Part shown: positions 30,384 to 40,278 of the stretch, piece after piece
How the letters are laid out: every line of letters starts with the position of its first letter
How positions within the stretch are numbered: position 1 is the first letter of the stretch
Program-made: the position numbers and the translations under genes
The notes under the pieces: model-generated
What the model was told of the DNA's origin: nothing
Seen by the model: only the letters and a program-made list of their open reading frames with translations
Database searches by the model: none
NCBI RefSeq assembly: GCF_001949145.1
Contig: NW_019091600.1
Span: 397,019-437,296 of the forward strand
Reading direction: 5' to 3'
Source: Acanthaster planci
Taxonomy: Eukaryota > Echinodermata > Asteroidea > Valvatida > Acanthasteridae
Length of the DNA: 40,278 nucleotides

Positions 30384-33380
30384 AATATTATTATGAAACC
30401 CTTTTGGGACCCCTTGAAGGGATATAAAACGCTGTATCACGCAACTTACGACTGTTAATGGCATTTTTATTTTGAAGTTTTGACAATTGTTAACATGGCC
30501 GTAAGTCCCGGGGATGGGGTGTGTATATACCTGAGGATGGGCTGTTGAGTTACCCGTCCCTCTTTTGTCGTAGTGAAAAAAAAAGAATAAGGCTGATCGT
30601 GAAGATTTTTTTCGGACTTCCTAACAACCAAAATGTATTCAGTAGCACTCAACATTAAGGGAGAAATCCTTTCTTATATAAAATTCTACAGGAATGTAAT
30701 ATGTATTAACATTTACATCTGTTTATATGAACATCGCCCCCAATATACTGTCATAGAGTGTCTGCACACCCCTGAGACATTTCCATGGCCGTGACAGTCT
30801 CCCCCGCCCCTCCACACACACACAGTTCCTCATCTCCCATTCCCTCCCCCGATTTCCAGCTCAAATTTACGCCACTAATTCTTAATGTAAAAAATCTCAA
30901 TGTAATTCGAATCAAGGCATTTATGGAAAGCAGTTTTGTACTGATAAAGCTTGTAGGAAAGGTTTAATGCCGTTGACCCTATCTGTCGAATAGAGTGCAT
31001 TTCCCCTTTCTTAAAACCTATTGTACGCCAAACCACTGGGCCGGATATTACTTTATATTTCATTTTGATATGTCAAAAATGACCCTTTACAAAAGGACAG
31101 CAAATTGGAAGTTATTTCAGTTTAATACATAAAAAATGACTCTTTACAGAAGGACAGAAATGAGGAAGACAGAAAAGCGTGTGCGTGCTCAATGAACCAA
31201 AAACTTCCCGAATGCAAATCTCTATTCTGTGCATGTGCAGAATACAGGTTAAACCGTCCTCGCTATCTTTCATTTTTCGTGTACTTACATATTTTGTGTT
31301 TGAAGGTGAATTATCAGCAGGCTTGCGAAGTGGCATTTTTTCCCTGTAAAAACGTACTTGACTTGGTATCGCACTGTGTAACTGTGACGACTCAATCTCT
31401 GTGGGCCTGCCGGTTATAGTGTAATTCGACAATTAGAAGCCATTACTGCGGTGGCATAACGCTCGTGGACAGGTGATACGCGCGCGTTAAATGCCAGGCT
31501 TCGACCAATAGGATGTCGTGATTTGCCATATGTACGCGCGCGTCAAGCTGACCTGGGCGACCTGCCGAACTAGGATCTCCTGGCAGTGAACAAGATCTGC
31601 TGTGCTGGAATTCTCCTGAGAAGCCAGGGGATAGTAGTACACGTACGAAGCGGATTAAAAGCTGCTTTAATCACCGCATTAGAAGTTGTGTCAGGCACAC
31701 CAAGAACATGTACAAATGGCAAAGGAAAAGTTACTTTCCTGCCCGGTCATTAAGCTTCTAATTGTAAGTTAAGAAATGTGAAAGCCACCACTCCACAGCT
31801 GGTTTTATCTCACCTTACTCTCACCAAACAAAATTATCTCACCAAACATAATTATTATTCATGCATGGTGCATGGTGCGGTTTACTGGGCGTGCATGGGG
31901 GTTCACTACATATACATGCGTTGTAGACAGTTCCTCTCCTAACTGTGGCGTCAGTCTACGACACATGCACTTTACGAAGCAATCTTGGAACGGTCGTCTC
32001 AGCTTAATGAAACGTTAGCGGTACACGTAAATGTTATTTAGGAGGAGGCTTAATCGAGATTTACTCATGGGGTGCAAAATTTGCACCCCCACTCTGAGTG
32101 GTTCTGTAAATCTGTCCCCCGGCAAAACTGTCCGGTGGGGGGGGGGCCAGAATTAGGAAGAAGTGTCTCCCCTGCCAGTGGCCCAGTAAATCAGCCTCCC
32201 TCCAGGTTATGTTCTGTCCCATCCAGGTAGTTTTGTCCCCCTCGTTTTGCTACACAGAAGTTGTTATATTCGTGTTAGTTTGATGAATTCAGTCCACATG
32301 AAATACAGTTAGATTCTTTCAGCCCTGGGGCAGGGGCATGAGATGTAAAATCAGCCGAACGTTTCTTCAAGGCAGCAACTCGTATTCTGCAGATATCTCT
32401 CGCGCGAAAAGTAATTCTCAGTCGCGGCGCAGCGTGCTCGATAGCTAACATGACTGAGTTGTACAGCAGAAGAAAAACGACCACTCGAATGGCTACGTTA
32501 TAGAGAAGGGCACTTGGGTACAAGCAGGCGTAAGTCAGGTACATCTGAGAAAAAACACCCGCGCCCATCTGTACTCCGCATGATACGCGCCAACAGTCTT
32601 AAGCAAATTGACTTGATTTCCAAGTGTTCCAACATGTACTAGTGCGCAAAAGATGAGCCATCGTGAGTGCGTACAACTAGAATGTAAGTAGAAAGGACTG
32701 CGGACTGCATGGGGGGCTGAGGCCCGGCAATACACCCATTGGTATACAGGCATAGACCTGGAGGAGAGAAAAAAACAAGCTCCAGGCCTATGGCACAGGT
32801 AAAATCTCATCAAAACAAGGGGGAAATGGAGCTTCAGAAATGTGCTGTCAATGTTTTACTTGTGCAAACATCCTTTTGTTTTCATTGCGGTTTAAGAAGG
32901 GAGGACCGTAACCCAATTAACGGCTGCTACTTCACTGTCCTTGCTTCTCCGTACTACAAATAATCTGTGAAAGATCCAAAGGGAACAAAAGGGAATCACT
33001 CTGTTTCTTCACCATCACTGTGAAGAGTAAGTGTAAATATTTTCAGTTTTCTTTATCCTTGCTACAAATGGTCATTGCTTTTCGAAGAAATGGCCATGTT
33101 AAAAAAATGTCAGCTATTATTGTGAGTAGCTCCTCTTCTTTTAAAACTGCAGAAACAGCGCCTTTTCAAATTTCAAGCTGGATAATGAATGTTTAAATTA
33201 ATATGTACTTATTTAATGTGCAGTAAGACCAAGTATCCAAGTACACATTATATTCTGAGACTACTGATAAAGAGATATAGTTAAAGTAATTATAAAATAA
33301 TTATAAAGTAAACAATTATGACTCTTTGGACGCTATAGACTTTAACATGACGCCAGTAGTTAGAGTGAAGAGAATATGAG
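30384..33380. other. Intergenic, no gene recognised
   Basis: Contains repeat copy 31418-31555, C/G-rich low-complexity stretches near 30805 and 32130, and no ORF with a domain-like pattern. A 97-residue minus ORF at 32275-32568 has one hydrophobic stretch but no other support. Confidence 0.5.
31418..31555 (+). repeat. Dispersed repeat with empty MITE site (partner 14589-14825)
   Basis: Colinear with 14589-14825 but lacks the 86-bp insert; CAATAGGATGTCG matches the joined flanks of that insert. Confidence 0.7.
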
Positions 33381-33550
33381 GCAGCGCGTACACCCGGGAG
33401 TTTCGCAAAATGGCTGGTAGCTACACCGCGCTGAACGCGCGAGTACGTACTGCAATGAATGGCTGGTGCACGCATACGTCGCCACGGTCCTTTTTTTCAT
33501 TGGTTACTACCGGCCATTTTGCGGGAGTCCCGAATGTCCGTGCCGCTCCA
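33381..33550. mobile_element. MITE family 2, copy 2
   Basis: Left arm GCAGCGCGTACACCCGGGAG then TTTCGCAAAATGGC. The right arm is its inverse (GCCATTTTGCGGGAGTCCCG, then TGCCGCTCC). Same arm family as 14847-15064, different centre. Confidence 0.72.
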
Positions 33551-35180
33551 TTTCCGGCCAACAGCACATGCCCCAAAATGAAGTATTTGGATGCACGTGA
33601 GGTCTGCGCTACAATGTATCATCTTTACCTGACGCCAACAAGTGGGGTACATGCTTCGTTCTTGGATGACCTTGCTTTTTGAAATACCAAATTGGCTCGT
33701 TTATTACAAAAGATGCTTATTTCTTTGTAAAAACAAATCTGAGCGGACCAATTTGTCCTGTTCGTTGTATACTCGTTTCCTATATTATCGCGGTAACTCT
33801 TATTATCGAAAATTTTGAATTTTGCATTGCCAGTGAGTTCCCAGTCGGCATTATTCGCCCAGTAATAATTTATGGCGTGAAGATACGTTTTATTCAAACC
33901 AAGAGAAAAATTCCGCCTGTTTCCGGAAGTTTTGACTTTTTAATAAAAGATGCAATTTTCCAAATTTTGTAAATTACCCGTGACCGTGTCAGTCATTACC
34001 TACCGTCTATCTATGTAACAGTTATTTCTAACGCCACCCTGCCCGTGAATATCCGTTGCTGGATGCCCATAATTTCAAAATGTTACAATGGCCAAATATA
34101 TCAAAAGGTGTATAAAGGTACATTTTAACTGCGAAAATACCAAGTTTGTCGGAGTCAAAATGAGGGCTTCTGCGCTGAAAAACTTTTTGCGTGCGTAAAG
34201 CGCGCCCCCAATCTCCATTACAAACAGACTTGTATCAATGGTAGGCCTACTTTTGCCCTCCGCCCCCGGGACAATTTACGAATAATTACATCGCCATTAT
34301 TGTTGCATTTTCTGGTGTTTTTATAATAAAATTTAAAGAATTTTCAGGAGATATTTAGAATTTGTAATATAAATTTTGAATAAAATAGTTCAGGTCTCAT
34401 GAGATGGTTATTAATTCTCGGAGAATTAGAACTCGGAGAGAATACATTTTTAACAATTGTTTCGGAAATCGAAAAAACAATGAGACCTCCAAATTGAAAT
34501 TTGTAATACCCACATATTTACTATTCCTTCATCAAAACAACAAGTTATGGTGAAGAAAAAAAAAATTAATCATTTCTCGCCAGATAAAAAATGTAAGGTG
34601 ATGTAGTGCAATTGTTCCCATCTCGTTCTCTCGGCATTTTTGCATCTTTAAGGAGGAGACTGAAAAAATGGAGTTAACTACAGGTAAAACGGAACAGTAT
34701 CACAAAATCAAGCTATTTTCTTTCCTCTGAAAACAAAATCTTTCTTTTTATCTTTATTTATTCATAAACAAAGTGCCCTAAAGGCCATCGTAGAAACTAT
34801 TTCTCGATCCCGCGGCGAGAGACTAGATTCCGCTTGCATACGGTGCGCTGCACAGATTTTCTGAGCTGTCGTAGAGGAAAATAATTTCAACCACAAAAAA
34901 ACTTAAGAACTTAAGTTAAAAAGTAAGAATTAAACAACAGCAAGGATAGGATCATTCATGCAGGAAGGTGAGTGAGCAATCTTTATTTCGATCGGGAAAT
35001 GTGATAACTACCGTGATAATACTTAATAGAGCATGGAGCCCAGTACAAAACGATAAACGATGGCTGATGTGTAGCTGAGAATGTATCAAAAAACTTTCGT
35101 TGACATACACCATACTTGCATAATGTGCAACATTCAAGGGGATGTAGTGTTTGTGCGTTTGGCGTGGAAAGTTAACATTT
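33551..35180. other. Intergenic AT-rich stretch
   Basis: No gene or repeat recognised. Confidence 0.5.
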
Positions 35181-35184
35181 AATC

Positions 35185-35312
35185 CCGGAGTAGAGATATC
35201 TATAGATATATTCATGTACATGTATAATTATATATCTATTTTCACGGAATAGACTATTCCTAATAATAGAGATAACTCTATTGCACAATAGAGATATATC
35301 TATTAAGTTACC
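35185..35312. repeat. AT-rich self-complementary block beside the RT remnant
   Basis: AGAGATATCTATAGATATAT at the left and AATAGAGATATATCTATT at the right, with several inverted TCTATT/AATAGA words between. RT similarity stops where this block begins. Confidence 0.5.
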
Positions 35313-35850
35313 GCTTCCGAGATCAGCAGGGACCCCCAGCGCATTGCGCATGATTAGAAAATTGTTCAAGCGACCCTGGCACCCGTCTTTTGTGGCAGCC
35401 ACTAAGAGAAAGTCATCCAAATAATGCGTGACATCACCTTCCTGTGTCATGAGATGCACACGGGATTCAAGGAACGTACTGAACTTTTCAAAGAGTGCAC
35501 ATGAAATGGAGCACCCCGTCGGCAAACATTTGTCATAATAAAATTGGTTCTCAAACTAAAAGCCTAATAACTCGTAAGTAGACTTGATATCAGATTTGGC
35601 CAAATATGCACCCTTCCTCGCATTCAAGACCATATACGTAATTCACCTTGCACTGCTCAGGACTGATAAAGTCATTGATAGAAGTGCCATGCGGAAATGA
35701 TAAATGGTGAATTAAGCGATACGAGCCTGGCTCTTTCTTAAGTACGAGGCTGATCGGACAGCATTGTAGATTCTTAAGTGGGTGCGTTGGGAAGGGGCCA
35801 GCAATGCGGTCAGCTTGAAGTTCTTTAGCAAGCTTTTTCTCTAACAATCA
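35290..35850 (-). pseudogene. DIRS-like retrotransposon reverse transcriptase remnant
   Basis: Two minus-strand ORF pieces carry reverse-transcriptase motifs of the tyrosine-recombinase (DIRS) group: KLAKELQADRIAGPF and YRLIHHLSFPHGTSINDFI in the first (35847-35590), GCSISCALFEKFSTFLE and the catalytic YLDDFL (35404-35426) in the second (35525 onward). Between them are a frameshift, a stop and a short loss relative to the family. No recombinase, RNase H or terminal repeats were found nearby. A dead fragment. Confidence 0.8.
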
Positions 35851-36283
35851 GGAGTTGTGATATTGCAAAGGGTCTCGGAATCCCTGCTCACCCGAGGCCC
35901 ACGGAATCTCTTGATCTTCCTTCTGGCTCACTACTCCATCCCATCTCGCCTAGAGGCTACTATTGCATGACAGGCGCCTTCAAATTTCAACGCATTATCT
36001 ACACTCGGCACAAACATGTTTTCTTTTTCCTAGAGTATAATGAATTTTATTGCTAAGGTCGATAAAATATCATATTCCTCTGAAAGCCAACCGATTTTGA
36101 ATTTTTCTCTTTAATTTCATTAACTGGAATTTGATCAATCTGTTTCTTTACCCTGTGCAGAGACGGAAGACCCTAGCTTACTGAAGCCAAAGATTTGTAG
36201 GCCTTGTCCCATATTTCAAATTTATCCTTGATAAAGATGATGTTGTTAATTTCCTCAACAAATCAAGATTTTTAAATCAGATT
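35851..36283. other. Intergenic, up to a single-N join
   Basis: The first 100 bases may still be diverged DIRS sequence; no gene seen. Ends at the N at 36284. Confidence 0.45.
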
Positions 36284-37148
36284 NGTTAAAAATATTGCTT
36301 GGGCAAGGTGCTAGTAGGCAAAAAATCAGAGTGTGTCACATAAGGGTACATCAACTTACCCTTTTGCAAGTAAGCCATCGCCAGTCACATACATGTAAGA
36401 AAGCCAACACAAGTGTTCACACTTTTGCAAGCATAGCAAAGTTCAGATTCTTTTAAGAGTGCAATTTATGTGTAGTTCATTAGAAAAAAAGGGCATCATA
36501 CTCACGTATGTTTAGCCGTTGATGTTCATTGTGTGCAGCCCTTTTAGGCAAATCCTGTGCACAGATGTTTTCTTTTACATGGATATTCAGTGATTTCATA
36601 CAGTTGTACTGTGAAAAAAAATGATACTCAAAATTAGGCAAATTGCTATGCAAACAAAATATTGCATAGCAGATTTTGCTGTGCAATTATTGTCAGGAAA
36701 TGGAGCACTGATCGCACAGATCCATTAAGTGAAAGAAAAGCTCTAGAAGTGAAATGCAGTTTTTCATGTGCTGCAGCTTTTCCTCCTATTTGAAGTTGAC
36801 CTGTGTTGCTTTCAGTTGCACACAAAGATGGCAAGGTTGGGATACTTGATGTGATTTCTTTGCTGAGATACACTGTCAGGGATCGATCATTACAACCTTG
36901 TAGCCCTGCACAATAAGCCTTTTGCGAGTTAACTTTGACCCAAATCTAGTACACCGAGTTCTTTAAATTCACGTGAACATAACAACTTGAATTCTCCTTA
37001 CTAAAACCACTGTTGCTATACCTCGTGATTCGGGGCAAGCTTTTGCTTAGTTACATAAGAGACGCCTTGCAACAATACTCTGTTCTTATTTTACTGCATA
37101 GGTTGGTAACCTTCATTTTTGTGCATTCTCTCCTTTGCTACCCTCCAG

Positions 37149-37507
37149 GAGAGCATTGTGAGATTGATTTTGGTGACTGCACCTCTCTTCCATGTGCCAA
37201 CGGAGCCGTCTGCATAGATGGGGTCAACGCCTTCACCTGCCAGTGCTTGGAAGGTTTCACTGGTACTCTGTGTGAGATTGATATCAACGAGTGTGTGTCC
37301 CTTCCCTGCTTCAATGCTGGGATCTGTGTGGATCAGATCAATGGATACTTTCAGCCCAATCCCTGCAGGCACGGTGGGTCTTGTAACCTGACTGCCAATG
37401 GCTTTGAGTGTCAGCGTCAGGCTGGGTTTGAAGGAGCACTGTGCCAGACTAACATCGACAATTGTGTTAACCATCAGTGTCTGCATGGAGCGAGCTGTGT
37501 TGATCAG
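37149..37507 (+). CDS. EGF gene exon, copy A (intact frame)
   Basis: 359-nt exon with open frame throughout, coding one full and two incomplete EGF modules plus the start of a fourth. [11 protein letters not shown] follows the split Gly codon. Ends at VDQ before GTAAGA. Confidence 0.82.
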
Positions 37508-38225
37508 GTAAGAATGTTTTCAAGTTAAAGAGATTTTCCGTATTTGCTTTATTTTCCCTAGAGAAAGTCACACTGCCAAGGTGTAGGATCTTTTATGCCT
37601 TCCGTAGAAAACATGGCAGGCCATGCACGCAGCCAAGTTCAAGTTCAATACACGTTCTCATTCCATGGACTTGTGCATTTGAACATAGAAATGGGGAAAA
37701 TTTAATTGTATAATTCAACTGTATATGATTATTGTTTACATGGCTGCTGTAAAACAGTCACTAAAAATCGCTGTGCGTTTACACATGCATCCTCCAACAC
37801 TGGTTAAGATGGCATCTTGAAAAAGGCTTAATTGGACCCATACGTCAAAGTGAATCCAGGCTGTTTGTCACAAGCACCATTGTGTTTTATGGGAAATCTC
37901 CATTCCTAGTTTAGATTTTACTCGGAATCATATCTCATCGTTTTGATTTTATGTTAAACAGCATTCCTGGGGGGGGATATACTTCAGAAAATCATTATTC
38001 TACGTCCCATCTCACAGCGTACAAGTTCCACATCAGTCTCTGTTTATTATTTGTTCTTTCTGCTAGTGCACCATCATCTCCAAAATGCTCAATTTTTTCC
38101 CCACTCCCGCATAGATAGATCTTCATTAGTCTCATCCCCAGTAGTCATATATTTTTCCACAGATCTGACCATTCCCTGTGGTTGTTTATGTCCTTACCCA
38201 CAGGCCAACCGTTATTCCTGTCGCT
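37149..38225 (+). CDS. Notch/fibropellin-like EGF-repeat gene, partial, copy A
   Basis: Two exon pieces: 37149-37507 (phase 1 in, phase 0 out; acceptor CCCTCCAG, donor GTAAGA) and 38204-38225 (acceptor ACCCACAG), cut off by the N. EGF 1 is complete ([26 protein letters not shown]). EGF 2 begins ([19 protein letters not shown]) but passes directly into the middle of a third module ([23 protein letters not shown]), which has Arg where a Cys is expected. EGF 4 begins DNCVNHQCLHGASCVDQ. CxDxxxx(F/Y) Asp-hydroxylation patterns, CxSxPC O-glucose sites and a C-x4-S-C O-fucose site are present. Extracellular or cell-surface adhesion or signalling protein. Upstream exons were not found; the copy may be an alternative haplotype of copy B. 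Confidence 0.75.
38204..38225 (+). CDS. EGF gene next exon, copy A, truncated
   Basis: ANRYSCR continues EGF 4 in phase 0 and stops at the N. The same exon is complete to the window edge in copy B. Confidence 0.65.
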
Positions 38226-38952
38226 NGGTAAAAATATTGCTTGGGCAAGGTGCTAGAGGCAAAAAATCAGAGTGTGTCACATAAGGGTACATCAACATAC
38301 CCTTTCGCAAGTAAGCCATCGCCAGTTACATACATGTAAGAAAGCCAACACAAGTGTTCACACTTTTGCAAGCATAGCAAAGTTCAGATTCTTTTAACAG
38401 TGCAATTTATGTGTAGTTCATTAGAAAAGAGGGCATCGTACTCAGGTATGTTTAGCCGTTGATGTTCATTGTGTGCAGCCCTTTTAGGCAAATCCTGTGC
38501 ACAGATGTTTTCTTTTATATGGATATTCAGTGATTTCATGCAGTTGTATTGTGAAAAAAATGCTACTCAAAATTAGGCAAATTGCTATGCAAACAAAATA
38601 TTGCATAGCAGTTTTTGCTGTGCAATTATTTTCAGGAAATGGAACACTGATCGCACAGATCCATCGAGTGAAAGAAAAGCTTAATGCAGTTTTTCATGTA
38701 CTGCAGCTTTTCCTCCCATTTGAAGTTGACCTGTGTTGCTTTCAGTCGCACGCAAAGATGGCAAGGTTGGGATACTTGATGTGATTTCTGTGCTGAGATA
38801 CACTGTCAGGGATCGATCATTACAACCTTGTAGCCCTGCAATAAGCCTTTTGCGAGTTACCTTTGACCCAAATCTACATGTAGAACACTGAGTTCTTTAA
38901 ATATATGTGAACATAACAACTTGAATTCTCCTTACTAAAACCACTGTTGCAA

Positions 38953-39022
38953 CAAAAGCTTGCCCCGAATCACGAGGTATAGCAACATGTTGCTATACCT
39001 CGTGATTCGGGGCAAGCTTTTG
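38953..39022. repeat. 70-bp perfect palindrome in copy B
   Basis: Arms 38953-38987 and 38988-39022 are exact inverse copies with no spacer (centre AACATGTT). Copy A has only the right arm (TTGCTATACCTCGTG...), so the left arm is an inverted copy of its neighbour. Confidence 0.95.
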
Positions 39023-39128
39023 CTTAGTTACATAAGAGACGCCTTGCAACAATACACTGTTCTTATTTTACTGCATAGGTTGGTAACCCTGCATTTTTTT
39101 GGCATTCTCTCCATTTTCTACCCACTAG

Positions 39129-39485
39129 GAGAGCATTGCGAGATTGATTTTGATGACTGCACCTCTCTTCCCTGTGCCAACCGAGCCGTCTGCATAGACG
39201 GGGTCAACGCCTTCACCTGCCAGTGCTTGGAAGGTTTCACTGGTACTCTGTGTGAGATTAATATCAGTGAGCGTGTGTCACTTCCCTGCTTCAATGCTGG
39301 GATCTGTGTGGACCAGATCAATGGATACTTTCAGCCCAATCCCTGCAGGCACGGTGGGTCTTGTAACCTGACTGCCAATGGCTTTAAGTGTCAGCGTCAG
39401 GCTGGGTTTGAAGGAGCACTGTTCCAGACTAACATTGACAATTGTGTTAGTGTCTGCACGGAGCTGAGCGAGCTGTGTTGATCAG
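39129..39485 (+). pseudogene. EGF gene exon, copy B: frameshifted with stop
   Basis: 357 nt against 359 in copy A. It lost 7 bases after TGTGTTA and gained 5 within GGAGC-GAGC, so the frame shifts and TGA appears at 39479-39481. Two cysteines are also replaced: Cys to Arg at 39272-39274 and Cys to Phe at 39422-39424. The splice sites are intact. Either a damaged allele or duplicate, or poor-quality sequence. Confidence 0.75.
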
Positions 39486-40183
39486 GTAAGAATGTTTTCA
39501 AGTTAAAGAGATTTTCCCTAATTGCTTTATTTTCCCTACAGAAAGTCACACTGCCAAGGTGTAGGATCTTTTATGCCTTCCATAGAAAACATGGCAGGCC
39601 ATGCACTGCAGCCAAGTTCAAGTTCAATACACGTTCTCATTCCATGGACTTGTGCATTTGAACATAGAAATGGGGAAAATTTAGTTGTATAATTCAACTG
39701 TATGTGATTATTGTTTACATGTCTGCTGTAAAACTGTCACTGAAAATCACTATGAGTTTGCACATGCATCCTTCAACACTGGTTAAGATGGCATCTTGAA
39801 AAAGGCTTAATTGGACCCATATGTCAAAGTGAATCCAGGCTGTTTGTCACAAGCACCATTGTGTATTATGGGAAATCTCCATTCCTAGTTTAGATTTTAT
39901 TCGGAATCATATCTCATCGTTTTGACTTTATGTTAAGCAGCATTCCGGGGAGGGGATAAACTTCAGAAAATCATTATTCTACGTCCTATCTCACAGCATA
40001 CAAGTTCCACCTCAGTCTTTGTTTATTTTTTGTTCTCTGCTAGTGCACCATCATCTCTAAAATGCTCAATTTCTTTCAGCCCACTCCCGCGTAGATAGAT
40101 CTTCATTAGTCTGATTCCCAGTAGTCATATATTTTTCCACAGACCTGACCTTTCTCTGTGGTTGTTTATGTCCTTACCCACAG

Positions 40184-40278
40184 GCCAACCGTTATTCCTG
40201 TCGCTGTGCTCCAGGCTACACAGGACAGTTTTGTGAGACGGCTTTAGACATCTGCTCAGCTGAGCCATGCCAGAACAG
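40184..40278 (+). CDS. EGF gene next exon, runs off right edge
   Basis: Acceptor ACCCACAG, phase 0. ANRYSCRCAPGYTGQFCE completes EGF 4 and ALDICSAEPCQN begins the next module. Open to the window end; it joins in frame to copy A's EGF exon but not to copy B's. Confidence 0.8.

Larger units (their letters stand above)
36285..38225 (+). repeat. Duplicated 1.94-kb segment, copy A
   Basis: Begins directly after the N at 36284 and ends before the N at 38226. Colinear with 38227-40205 throughout, with scattered substitutions and small indels. Contains one multi-EGF exon and the first 22 bases of the next exon. Confidence 0.9.
38227..40205 (+). repeat. Duplicated 1.98-kb segment, copy B
   Basis: Colinear with copy A; longer mainly through a 39-base insertion that creates a palindrome near 38988. 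It continues without a break into the rest of the next EGF exon. Confidence 0.9.

Noticed and set aside
32275-32568. 97-residue minus-strand ORF with a hydrophobic stretch
   Set aside because: No splice, promoter or homology support; length can arise by chance.
38960-39125. Upstream extension of the copy B EGF ORF, starting in the palindrome
   Set aside because: It is intron sequence read through before the acceptor at 39128; copy A has the same artefact from 37013.

Overview
The window is animal (eukaryotic) nuclear DNA. Short exons are split by GT-AG introns, the proteins are mosaics of secreted Sushi/CCP, HYR and EGF modules, and the introns are full of small inverted-repeat transposons plus a DIRS-type retroelement relic. 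This mix, the frequent tacatgta-like words and the few-percent divergence between two duplicated segments fit a highly polymorphic invertebrate deuterostome (cephalochordate, echinoderm or hemichordate). I cannot fix the species from sequence alone.

Layout. (1) 281-15783, minus strand: the first twelve coding exons of a secreted extracellular protein. Order: signal peptide, 33-nt Gly-rich exon, HYR, Sushi, Sushi, HYR, then five more Sushi. All Sushi modules have six cysteines and almost all introns are phase 1. The gene runs off the left edge, and a long intron contains an 884-base assembly gap. (2) 15784-16304: a 521-bp divergent promoter with a TATA box and GC box on the minus side, a palindromic CRE near the middle, and an ERSE-like CCAAT-N9-ACACG on the plus side. 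(3) 16305-27588, plus strand: a complete ten-exon gene for a 477-residue ER-lumen JmjC (cupin_8) oxygenase. It has a signal peptide, HxD...H iron ligands, a canonical EF-hand loop and a C-terminal KQEL retrieval signal. (4) 28.3-30.4 kb: a foldback-like element with long inverted arms, followed by about 5 kb with no gene I recognise. (5) 35.29-35.85 kb, minus: a broken DIRS-like reverse transcriptase. (6) 36285-40278, plus: part of a Notch/fibropellin-like EGF-repeat gene, present as two near-identical 1.9-2.0 kb copies. Each copy begins right after a single N. The second copy carries a frameshift, a stop codon, lost cysteines and a 70-bp perfect palindrome.

How the genes may work together (inference): the divergent pair couples a secreted disulfide-rich matrix protein with a luminal, probably calcium-sensing, 2-oxoglutarate oxygenase. 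The nearby EGF gene carries textbook Asp-hydroxylation, O-glucose and O-fucose motifs. A co-regulated secretory-pathway hydroxylase acting on disulfide-rich modules is the most interesting testable idea here. Nothing in the sequence proves the substrate.
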